From positions 1 to 23,460 of the forward strand of contig JANJUT010000255.1 of NCBI GenBank assembly GCA_024710445.1: a DNA stretch of 23,460 nt. The letters are read 5' to 3'. The notes beneath the pieces were generated by a model. It saw nothing but the letters and a program-made list of their open reading frames with translations. It made no database searches and had not been told where the DNA came from. Below, one piece after another: positions 17,800 to 23,008 of the stretch. Origin of the DNA: Thiobacillus sp. (GTDB lineage: Bacteria; Pseudomonadota; Gammaproteobacteria; Burkholderiales; Thiobacillaceae). The position numbers and the translations under genes are program-made. How positions within the stretch are numbered: the stretch's first letter is position 1; each line of letters opens with the position of its first letter.

Positions 17800-18339
17800 C
17801 TAACGATCCAGCGGATCGAATCCCTGCTCGGCGAGCCAGTCTGCGCCTGCCTCATTCAAATCGCCCATTTCATCCTCATTGTCTTCTTCCGCTTCGTCGT
17901 TCCGGTCTTTGTCGGTCTCGGATTCGGGGGCGGGTACTGAAACTGTATCCTTGCTGCGCAGGAACTCCAGCGCGGCAGTGGTGACGAGAAAGGGGTCGCC
18001 CCCCTGAGCTTTCAATGAAGCTTCGATTAGCGGCTTTGCCCATTCGGTCACCGTGAGTTCGTTTTCCAGTACCGCCCATTCAGGGAAATCGGCATCGCCC
18101 GGTTCGCTCAGCACGATCCGCTGCATGGCATCAAGGGACTTGAAACCAAAGGCCCCGTAGAACACAACGGATACCATTTCCGGGCTGAATTCGATCATCG
18201 GCAGAATGGCATCCATCTCACGCCGCTTCTCGCCCAGGCGTTTTTGCAGCACCGACTTGCCTTCAGAGTCCGTCACCAGATCGTCGATCTCGGCAGCGTA
18301 GTTCTGGAAAATATCCGAAAAATAACGCGACCTTTTCAC
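17800..18339 (-). CDS. Uncharacterised 179-residue protein with a highly acidic C-terminal tail
   Basis: I do not recognise a family. It starts at a GTG (18339) whose bases overlap the TGA of the J-domain gene (GTGA), a strong sign of coupled translation. Residues 1-130 look helical, including KSVLQKRLGEKRREMDAILP and VFYGAFGFKSLDAMQRIVLS. Residues about 137-160 are nearly all charged (ESETDKDRNDEAEEDNEDEM), and the end reads ADWLAEQGFDPLDR. The acidic tail parallels that of the next gene. There is no signal peptide or enzyme motif. Immediate overlap with the J-domain gene suggests the two proteins act together. Confidence 0.83.
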   Translation of the reverse strand: MKRSRYFSDIFQNYAAEIDDLVTDSEGKSVLQKRLGEKRREMDAILPMIEFSPEMVSVVFYGAFGFKSLDAMQRIVLSEPGDADFPEWAVLENELTVTEWAKPLIEASLKAQGGDPFLVTTAALEFLRSKDTVSVPAPESETDKDRNDEAEEDNEDEMGDLNEAGADWLAEQGFDPLDR

Positions 18340-18614
18340 CGCAACACGTCCTGGATGTATTTGCCCGAGATTTCCCGTGCGACAAGCAAAGGGTCCTCGA
18401 TCAGACTGCGTTGCCGGTAATCGTCGTAAGCCTTGCGGCGCTCTGTGTCGGTAAGCACTTCATACGCCTCCTGGACTTCCCGGAATCGTAAGGGTGCATC
18501 CGCTGATTGGTTCTTGTCGGGATGGTAGAGCGCGGCTTTTTTTCGATACGCGGCCTTGATCAAGTCCGCCGTTGCACCGGGCGAGATACCCAGTTTTTCA
18601 TAGTGATCCTGCAT
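18336..18614 (-). CDS. Short J-domain (DnaJ-like) protein, 92 residues
   Basis: The protein is a J-domain and little else. Residues 4-70 contain DHYEKLGISPGATADLIKAA, the invariant HPD at 31-33 (YHPDKN), and FREVQEAYEVLTDTERRKAYDDY. A 25-residue tail follows (DPLLVAREISGKYIQDVLR). There is no G/F linker, zinc-finger or C-terminal substrate domain, so it is a type III J-protein. By family knowledge, the HPD tripeptide stimulates the ATPase of an Hsp70 (DnaK), and such short proteins direct it to particular clients. The ATG at 18614 is preceded by AGGA. It leads a four-gene operon with overlapping genes, so the likely clients or partners are the proteins encoded downstream. Confidence 0.93.
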   Translation of the reverse strand: MQDHYEKLGISPGATADLIKAAYRKKAALYHPDKNQSADAPLRFREVQEAYEVLTDTERRKAYDDYRQRSLIEDPLLVAREISGKYIQDVLR

Positions 18615-18633
18615 ACCATCCTGCTTTCAAGCA

Positions 18634-18661
18634 ATTATTGGTTTCGTATTAATTTGGTCAA
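18634..18661 (-). promoter_or_regulatory. Sigma-70-type promoter of the J-domain operon
   Basis: On the minus strand TTGACC (18656-18661) and AATAAT (18634-18639) are separated by 16 bp; each matches consensus at five of six positions. The start site would fall near 18627, leaving a leader of about 13 bases with AGGA. A short inverted repeat TGCTT-TC-AAGCA (18622-18633) covers the expected start site and could be an operator. Confidence 0.65.
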
Positions 18662-18782
18662 CGGGCGGTGCCCCGCAAACAGCACCGAAGGCCACGGTGG
18701 CCTGATTTGCCAACCGCGTAGTGTAAGTCTATTGGCGGAATAATAGAAAGCGGCCAGCTTGTTGTGGGCAGGGAAACAAAAT

Positions 18783-18836
18783 GAAAAAGGGGCTAACTTA
18801 AGCTAACCTCTTGAATTTTGGTGCGCCCGAAGAGAT
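18783..18836 (-). repeat. Decayed third copy of the tRNA-Arg 3' end plus terminator
   Basis: These 54 bases align to the terminator and the last bases of tRNA-Arg at 22703-22756 with about six differences. They include the CCA end (18819-18821) and a changed acceptor strand (GCGCCCG for GCGCCGG). The hairpin can still form with wobble pairs and is followed by CCCCTTTTT on the minus strand. It probably marks the far end of an older insertion at the tRNA. Confidence 0.7.
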
Positions 18837-18993
18837 GAAAACGGGCATTGGACTGAGGTTGTATTAATTCCTTGACTGGCTCACCAGTTCAGATAGATCA
18901 GGTAACTGGAAATTGTTGGTTCTGATTATGTAATGGAATCCCCGACGGGAAGTGGCGGGCACTGACTGACGTTGTCGGCAGGTGAATATTTCA

Positions 18994-20109
18994 TCAATCG
19001 TAGTCTTCTACGGTTGCGCTTAACGGTGTTGCCTGCACTACGCTATACCCTGGTCGAGCCGGAAAACCACCCCAATGAACCTTATTTGAACCTTGAGTTG
19101 GAATTACCTTACCGCCTCTCCTAGTGAAGGCGTTCAACACAATCTTTCGTGGATGTTTAGCGTCGTCCTTAGGTGCAGAAACAAATGCGGCAAATCTCTG
19201 TGTTCCTTCTGCCTGAATTGGACCAACAAGCTCATTCAAGATAGTAGGCCCAATATTTCGACGGCTACCATGGTGTGGGATTTGCACAAAACTAAAAGCT
19301 TGAAGCGTAAAACCTCGCGTTCTTGCATAGTTAGTCGCCCACGAAAGTGCGTTTGTGCCAGCGTCACCTGTTAACAATAGACGCTGTTCGTCACCGATAT
19401 CAGCGTAAAGCACTACACTACTTTCGTTGCTGGCCGACGTGCATCCCCCATCCTTCAAACGTTCATTGGCCCAGCTTTCGTCGATCCACTTCTGGACTTC
19501 AGCCACAAGCGCCTCGAAAAACTTTGCTAAAGGATTTGAAGCCTCCTTGCCTATCCATAGGTTGGCGGCTTCGATAGCTTCCTGATCAGCATCTGGCGTT
19601 TTCTCAAACTGAGGCAGTAGGTGTAAATAGGTATTTTGCTTTGGCGACAATACTGTGAATGGGCCAATTTCTACACCCTGAAAAGGATACCGTACGTCGC
19701 AATTCGTCGCCCATGCCAAGTCTAGTATTTCAACAAGAATGGGGTATTCATCCTTGATCGCTTTTGCAAGGCCTTCTTCTGTCCAGTTTTTGTTCTTAAA
19801 AAGATGTATTGCGTCTGCAGAAAGCATCCATGGGATATGCATCCAGAGATTGGCGACTTGTATTTCCTTAAAGAGCTCACGCAAACCCGACGCATGGTCG
19901 GCGTCGGGGTGAGTTAGCACGACGTGTTCTACGCATACGTCTTCCCCGAACTCTTTCTTCAAATGTGACACAAGATCCTCACCAGTCGATGCTGTGCCGC
20001 CGTCTACAACCATTAGCTTGTAGTTATCGATCTCACCATAACGGATGACAATTGCATCACCGGCACGGCTTGCTTCACCTACAGCAAGAAATTCGACTTC
20101 GCATTTCAA
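18994..20109 (-). CDS. ComEC-like metallo-beta-lactamase-fold hydrolase (stand-alone)
   Basis: This 371-residue protein has the MBL metal-binding set: DGG at 36-38, HPDADH at 67-72 (His67, Asp69, Asp71, His72), TGDAG at 247-251 and PHHGS at 278-282. NESSVVL (228-234) is the Asn/Ser motif shared with the hydrolase domain of ComEC/Rec2. There are no membrane segments, so this is the soluble hydrolase alone, probably acting on nucleic acid or another phosphodiester; the substrate is unknown. I chose TTG at 20109 because GGGAGAG sits six bases upstream and the product begins MKCEVEFLAVGEASRAGDAI, a usual family start; TTG at 20124 is possible. It is less GC-rich than the core genes and lies 90 bp downstream of a small membrane-protein gene, so the two may work together. 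Its place next to a tRNA fragment points to acquisition. Confidence 0.88.
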   Translation of the reverse strand: MKCEVEFLAVGEASRAGDAIVIRYGEIDNYKLMVVDGGTASTGEDLVSHLKKEFGEDVCVEHVVLTHPDADHASGLRELFKEIQVANLWMHIPWMLSADAIHLFKNKNWTEEGLAKAIKDEYPILVEILDLAWATNCDVRYPFQGVEIGPFTVLSPKQNTYLHLLPQFEKTPDADQEAIEAANLWIGKEASNPLAKFFEALVAEVQKWIDESWANERLKDGGCTSASNESSVVLYADIGDEQRLLLTGDAGTNALSWATNYARTRGFTLQAFSFVQIPHHGSRRNIGPTILNELVGPIQAEGTQRFAAFVSAPKDDAKHPRKIVLNAFTRRGGKVIPTQGSNKVHWGGFPARPGYSVVQATPLSATVEDYD

Positions 20110-20199
20110 GATGCTCTCTCCCAATTATTAGAATAAGTACCGCCGCGTAGTTACGCTTGTAGGGCTCATCGATGTCAAAAAATGCAGATCGGTCACAGC

Positions 20200-20688
20200 T
20201 TATGTTTTTTTTATCAACACTCTCTTTGTGATGTAGCGGGTTTGCTTTTGATATGAGAACAAAAATAACGCCAGTAATAAGGTGAGTAAGAAGTACGGCC
20301 CAAGAGATGAAAGTATTGGATACTGAGTCGAAAGATTATCGTAGCCTACGACAACTGCCACCATAAGAAACAGGGAGCAAAATGTCCTGTACATATTGTT
20401 GGCCTCGGATAACACCTCGATCTTCGGGTCATGTGCTGAGGCTGCAACAAAATCTTCGTAACGTGCGAAATTCAGAAAGCCAATTTTCTTTAGAAATGGT
20501 TCCACTAATAGTGAGCCAACTCGGCTTATAACTAATCCTAGAAAGTAATAAATAAATACACCAGTCACGACATTATTCTGAATTATCCTGTATGAGGATA
20601 TGTTCGTAACAAGGGCAGCAAAAAGAACACCTGGCAACAAATAATTGAAAATATTGTACGAAGAAAGTTTATCAAGGATGTCTTTCAT
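20200..20688 (-). CDS. Small four-helix membrane protein, AT-rich, upstream of the MBL gene
   Basis: The ATG at 20688 gives 162 residues beginning MKDILDKLSSYNIFNYLLPG; a TTG at 20703, with AGAGG in front, would add five. Hydrophobic segments lie at about 14-30 (LLPGVLFAALVTNI), 42-60 (VVTGVFIYYFLGLVISRVG), 103-123 (CSLFLMVAVVVGYDN) and 128-150 (SLGPYFLLTLLLALFLFSY). A soluble part between the second and third contains EPFLKKIGFLNFARYEDFVA. The end is basic (RYITKRVLIKKT). I recognise no named family. The coding sequence is visibly AT-rich against its surroundings, a sign of transfer. Pairing with an MBL hydrolase recalls hydrolase/membrane-effector modules in defence islands, but this is only a suggestion. 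Confidence 0.8.
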   Translation of the reverse strand: MKDILDKLSSYNIFNYLLPGVLFAALVTNISSYRIIQNNVVTGVFIYYFLGLVISRVGSLLVEPFLKKIGFLNFARYEDFVAASAHDPKIEVLSEANNMYRTFCSLFLMVAVVVGYDNLSTQYPILSSLGPYFLLTLLLALFLFSYQKQTRYITKRVLIKKT

Positions 20689-20796
20689 CACTTTATTTCG
20701 CAATTCGCCTCTTGATTTCCCCGTTCAAGTAACACGGGGGGTTATGGATACATACTCAAATCAATCGGCCATTACATCGGGCCAATGAATGCGAAA

Positions 20797-21174
20797 TCAC
20801 TGTCTTTGTATGGTTGTTGAGCTACTAGTAGAACGGCTGTTATACCTGTCAGGACGATCGTAGTACTTGTCTGGTCGGTTCGTCTTGGGTGCAGGATTGG
20901 GTCTTGCTGTTGTCTGGGTAGAAGTGACGCTGGTGCTTTCGGTGGCGCGAGTCGCGCTTAAACGTTCAGCAAGCGCTCGTTCTTTTGTCGCTCGCTCCAT
21001 TGCCTTCATCTGCGCAAGGCTCGATGGCGCCAGGCTGTTGTAATTGTCGATCACCTTGGCATTCGGGCATGGCGTATCTTGATAAATCGTCTTGCCGCCT
21101 GCATTGCATCTATACGCATCTGCAAAAGCCGGTGACGCCACACAAGCCAACATTACGATGACAATGGTTTTCAT
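20797..21174 (-). CDS. Secreted DUF4124-like protein
   Basis: The ATG at 21174 follows a strong GGGAGGAAG ribosome-binding site and gives 125 residues. A signal peptide (MKTIVIVMLACVASPAFADA) is cleaved at about residue 18-20. A short domain follows, with YRCNAGGKTIYQDTPCPN: two cysteines and the K-x-x-Y-x-D-x-P-C pattern typical of DUF4124 envelope proteins. The remainder is a charged helix (LAQMKAMERATKERALAERL) and a Ser/Thr/Pro/Asn/Arg-rich tail ending TTIQRQ. The molecular function of the family is unknown. The longer frame to 21348 is rejected because it runs into the repeat and lacks a secretion signal. It lies between the third and second tRNA-Arg fragments. Confidence 0.85.
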   Translation of the reverse strand: MKTIVIVMLACVASPAFADAYRCNAGGKTIYQDTPCPNAKVIDNYNSLAPSSLAQMKAMERATKERALAERLSATRATESTSVTSTQTTARPNPAPKTNRPDKYYDRPDRYNSRSTSSSTTIQRQ

Positions 21175-21376
21175 TGCTCTTCTTCCTCCCTTGTTCTTTT
21201 TTTTCAAGATTGTATCCGACGGCGTGGGCACTGTGTATTGGTGGCAATCGCCATCTAGCCACTGCATCAGAGTCGGTCTTGGTGTTTTGGCGGGAGGCGA
21301 TGTAACCCATTCTCCAATCCGGATGGTAGGGTGACTGTGCCAGAGCACGGCACGTTTACGGCAACAAAGCCAAAAA

Positions 21377-21453
21377 GAAAAGGGGCTAGCCTAAGCTAAC
21401 CCCTTGTATTTTGGTGCGCCGGAAGAGATTCGAACTCCTGACCCCTTGGTTCG
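21377..21453 (-). repeat. 77-bp perfect direct repeat, inner copy (att-like; tRNA-Arg 3' fragment plus terminator)
   Basis: Identical base for base to 22703-22779. It holds the terminator hairpin (21382-21403) and the last 42 bases of tRNA-Arg(ACG), from the anticodon loop to CCA (21412-21453). Identity ends sharply in the anticodon loop. A weaker match extends leftwards to about 21336 (partner 22663). This is what integration into the tRNA anticodon loop by a tyrosine recombinase would leave at the distal end of an insert. No intact tRNA can form here. Confidence 0.88.
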
Positions 21454-21536
21454 CAGGGGAGCTTGTAACTAATTGTTTTTATTTAAAAACATAAACTTAC
21501 AGCGCTTGCCACTTTTACATATCAACCACATCAAAT

Positions 21537-21566
21537 CTCACTCACATGCTGTCCAATGTGGGTGAG
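21537..21566. repeat. Inverted repeat next to the inner attachment copy
   Basis: CTCACTCACAT (21537-21547) and ATGTGGGTGAG (21556-21566) pair over 11 bases with one G-T wobble and an eight-base loop. It lies about 85 bp inside the repeat boundary, where recombinase arm sites or an excision signal could be. No T-run follows, so it is not an obvious terminator. Confidence 0.4.
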
Positions 21567-21644
21567 ACACAAGGGGGATGACTACCGCAGTCTGGCCGTG
21601 CCAGTCTGTGACCATGCCTTGCAAGTGCGCAGCATTTGCGACGG

Positions 21645-21673
21645 TTGAATAATCGCGCCGTGTTCCATATAGT
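21645..21673 (+). promoter_or_regulatory. Possible promoter of the convergent antitoxin-like gene
   Basis: TTGAAT (21645-21650) and TATAGT (21668-21673) are 17 bp apart. The expected start site falls on or next to the ATG at 21680, so the transcript could be leaderless; no good Shine-Dalgarno sequence precedes the ATG. Confidence 0.4.
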
Positions 21674-21679
21674 GTGGGC

Positions 21680-21850
21680 ATGGCTTCGAAATCCTTGCTC
21701 CAGCAGAATCCCCATTTGCGTAATGCGCAGGACTACGAGCGCGCCCTGCGTGCCAATGTGCTGTCGTCAATGGCAATCGAAGGCGTGAAAAAAGCAGCGG
21801 AACGTGCGCTGCCTCCCTCTGCTGCCATGCCGCCAGCCAAAGCCCGTTAA
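21680..21850 (+). CDS. Small Fic antitoxin-like protein (SxxxEG motif), convergent with fic
   Basis: This 56-residue reading frame runs from ATG at 21680 to TAA at 21848. The product is helical and contains AQDYERALRANVLSSMAIEG. Ser30, Glu34 and Gly35 fit the (S/T)xxxE(G/N) inhibitory-helix motif of Fic antitoxins such as VbhA and FicA, whose glutamate blocks ATP binding in the Fic active site. A Pro/Ala-rich end follows (ALPPSAAMPPAKAR). It faces fic and the two stop codons interlock in one TTAA (21847-21850). Known class I antitoxin genes usually lie upstream of fic on the same strand, so this geometry is unusual. The motif and position make a good case, but the frame is short, so a chance match cannot be excluded. 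Confidence 0.65.
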   Translation: MASKSLLQQNPHLRNAQDYERALRANVLSSMAIEGVKKAAERALPPSAAMPPAKAR

Positions 21851-22476
21851 TTGCTGGCCTGAACCACCCGCCTGAAAATTTCCTGCATCGGCCTGTAGTT
21901 CCGATCCATTCCCGCCTGTACCGCGGCAAAGTAAGCCTTGCGCTGCTTGCCCTTGATGACCCCGAAATTCAGTAGCGGCAACCCTGCCTGCAGCGCCATC
22001 AGCGTGGCAAGCAGGCGTGAAATACGCCCGTTCCCCTCGCGGAAGGGGTGAATCAGCACCAACTCGCAATGCGTGACTGCCAGCGCCTCCAGCACCTTTT
22101 CAGAATCATCGAAGCTGCAGGGCGTGTAGCGTGCCAGCACGTCCCGCTCAAATTCCTGCATCAGGCGCGGCACCTGGGCAGACATGGCAAACGGGAACCC
22201 ACCCTTGCTGATATTCACCTGCCGATACTCGCCCGCCCACTCGTACACTTCGCCCAGCCATTGCTTGTGCCACAGGCAAATATCGGCAGCGGTAAAGCGC
22301 TGGTCGGCAGTCACGTGGCGTATCGCCCAATCCGTCGCCTCTGACAGCTTCGTGGCCTCAAGCGCATCCATTGCACGCTTGCCGCGTATGCTCTGCAGAT
22401 TCTTCAGCACACGGCCGCGAGAGCCCGGTTCAAACTGGCCTTCGGTCAGTTGGCTTGTATCGTAGCGTGAGGTCAT
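21847..22476 (-). CDS. fic: Fic-domain protein adenylyltransferase (toxin-like)
   Basis: This 209-residue protein has the complete Fic active-site motif HPFREGNGR at 143-151: His143 is the catalytic base, Glu147 binds metal, and the GNGR loop binds phosphates. A beta-hairpin flap lies near 86-98 (QVNISKGGFPFAM). Upstream are EPGSRGRVLKNL (16-27) and FTAADICLWHKQWLGEVYEW, typical of small stand-alone Fic enzymes that transfer AMP from ATP to a target side chain. The target is unknown. Start ATG at 22476 overlaps the stop of a 50-codon gene (ATGA). Residues 8-13 (SQLTEG) also fit SxxxEG by pattern, but they lie in a probably flexible N-terminus. The gene is the main cargo of a 1.3-kb segment between two tRNA-Arg repeats. 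An active enzyme of this type would need an inhibitor, for which there are three candidates nearby. Confidence 0.95.
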   Translation of the reverse strand: MTSRYDTSQLTEGQFEPGSRGRVLKNLQSIRGKRAMDALEATKLSEATDWAIRHVTADQRFTAADICLWHKQWLGEVYEWAGEYRQVNISKGGFPFAMSAQVPRLMQEFERDVLARYTPCSFDDSEKVLEALAVTHCELVLIHPFREGNGRISRLLATLMALQAGLPLLNFGVIKGKQRKAYFAAVQAGMDRNYRPMQEIFRRVVQASN

Positions 22477-22625
22477 CGATCACTCGGCATCAATTCATCC
22501 GGAAACCCGGTTCGGCTCATTGCGTTCAGTTGACCCGCAATGTGGCGTAGATAGCCCTCAGCGTCAATATCCACGCCCGGCGCTCCCTGAATACGCCAGA
22601 AATTCCGGTATCGCATAGAATTCAT
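22473..22625 (-). CDS. Small 50-residue protein translationally coupled to fic
   Basis: An ATG at 22625 opens a 50-codon frame ending in TGA at 22473-22475, which overlaps the fic ATG. The product contains MRYRNFWRIQGAPGVDIDAE and AMSRTGFPDELMPSDR. I do not recognise it. The overlap and position, first in the fic operon and directly after a perfect inverted repeat, are those of a class I Fic antitoxin. However, its only xxxxEG match (DIDAEG) lacks the Ser or Thr, so it may instead be an autoregulator, a diverged inhibitor, or a leader peptide. A second in-frame ATG lies three codons in. Confidence 0.6.
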   Translation of the reverse strand: MNSMRYRNFWRIQGAPGVDIDAEGYLRHIAGQLNAMSRTGFPDELMPSDR

Positions 22626-22636
22626 GTCGTCTTATA

Positions 22637-22663
22637 ACTGGACTGCGCCGTGTTCAGTCCAGT
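22637..22663 (-). promoter_or_regulatory. Perfect 9-bp inverted repeat, likely operator of the fic module
   Basis: ACTGGACTG (22637-22645) and CAGTCCAGT (22655-22663) are exact inverse complements separated by nine bases. They lie directly upstream of a -10-like TATAAG (22631-22636, minus strand) and 12 bp before the first ATG of the module. A TGGACT in the distal arm is a weak -35 at 19-bp spacing. A repressor bound here would cover the promoter, as in autoregulated toxin-antitoxin operons. A second inverted repeat, GTGCCG/CGGCAC, follows at 22664-22680. Confidence 0.55.
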
Positions 22664-22702
22664 GTGCCGGAACACGGCACGTTTATGGCACAAAGCCAAA
22701 TG

Positions 22703-22779
22703 GAAAAGGGGCTAGCCTAAGCTAACCCCTTGTATTTTGGTGCGCCGGAAGAGATTCGAACTCCTGACCCCTTGGTTCG
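22703..22779 (-). repeat. 77-bp perfect direct repeat, outer copy (inside intact tRNA-Arg and its terminator)
   Basis: The partner of 21377-21453, 1326 bp away. It covers the tRNA-Arg terminator, the short spacer, and the 3' 42 bases of the intact tRNA-Arg. Sequence similarity without full identity continues to about 22663, adjoining the inverted repeat of the fic module. Confidence 0.9.
22704..22729 (-). terminator. Terminator after tRNA-Arg
   Basis: On the minus strand GGGGTTAGC, loop TTAG, GCTAGCCCC forms a 9-bp stem with one U-G wobble, followed by TTTT. It begins nine bases after the tRNA CCA end and would end the lysC/tRNA transcript. The same element is duplicated at 21378-21403. Confidence 0.8.
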
Positions 22780-22814
22780 TAGCCAAGTACTCTATCCAGC
22801 TGAGCTACCGGCGC
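22738..22814 (-). tRNA. tRNA-Arg(ACG)
   Basis: The minus strand reads as a full 77-base cloverleaf with encoded CCA: acceptor GCGCCGG/CCGGCGC, anticodon stem CTTGG/CCAAG, loop CTACGAA (anticodon ACG), and T arm with TTCGAAT. The first anticodon base would be read as inosine after deamination, decoding CGU, CGC and CGA. Its 3' end has served as an insertion site: partial copies lie at 21412-21453 and, decayed, at 18819-18836. Confidence 0.97.
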
Positions 22815-22871
22815 ATTTGAGGTTGCGCATTATACGCAGATTTCGCGTGATTGACACAAACTCGTTGGTTT

Positions 22872-22965
22872 TGGCGGAGACGGAGGGATTCGAACCCTCG
22901 ATGCAGGTTTAAGCCCGCATGCTCCCTTAGCAGGGGAGTACCTTCAACCTCTCGGCCACGTCTCC
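22872..22965 (-). tRNA. tRNA-Ser(GCT)
   Basis: The minus strand gives a 94-base class II tRNA with a long variable arm: acceptor GGAGACG/CGTCTCC, anticodon loop CTGCTAA (anticodon GCT, decoding AGC and AGU), variable arm around ATGCGGGCTTAAACCTGCAT, T loop TTCGAAT, discriminator G and encoded CCA. It lies 43 bp after the lysC stop and 57 bp before tRNA-Arg. Confidence 0.97.
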
Positions 22966-23008
22966 GAACCGCCGCGAATTGTATCGGAATGCGCGGCAGA
23001 AAGCCACC

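Larger units (their letters stand above)
18615..18993. other. 379-bp gene-free stretch between the MBL gene and the J-domain operon
   Basis: It holds the J-domain promoter (18634-18661) and the decayed tRNA-Arg/terminator copy (18783-18836). Two small inverted repeats are also present: CGGTGC/GCACCG near 18666-18688 and CCAGTT/AACTGG at 18884-18909. I see no open frame that looks coding. The segment from about 18838 to 18993 is presumably the left end of the accessory segment. Confidence 0.5.
21175..21679. other. 505-bp gene-free stretch holding the inner attachment repeat
   Basis: From left to right: the leader of the DUF4124-like gene, the repeat 21336-21453 (terminator plus tRNA-Arg 3' fragment), an AT-rich run (21460-21535), an inverted repeat (21537-21566), and the promoter of the convergent antitoxin-like gene. 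I see no coding frame with a good start and no integrase remnant. Confidence 0.6.

Noticed and set aside
20719-20739. CCCCGT/ACGGGG hairpin downstream of the DUF4124-like gene as a terminator
   Set aside because: It has only a 6-bp stem with a nine-base loop and no T-run, so it was not called.
21412-21453. Second functional tRNA-Arg gene
   Set aside because: Only the 3' 42 bases are present; the 5' half, D arm and half of the anticodon stem-loop are absent, so it is a fragment.
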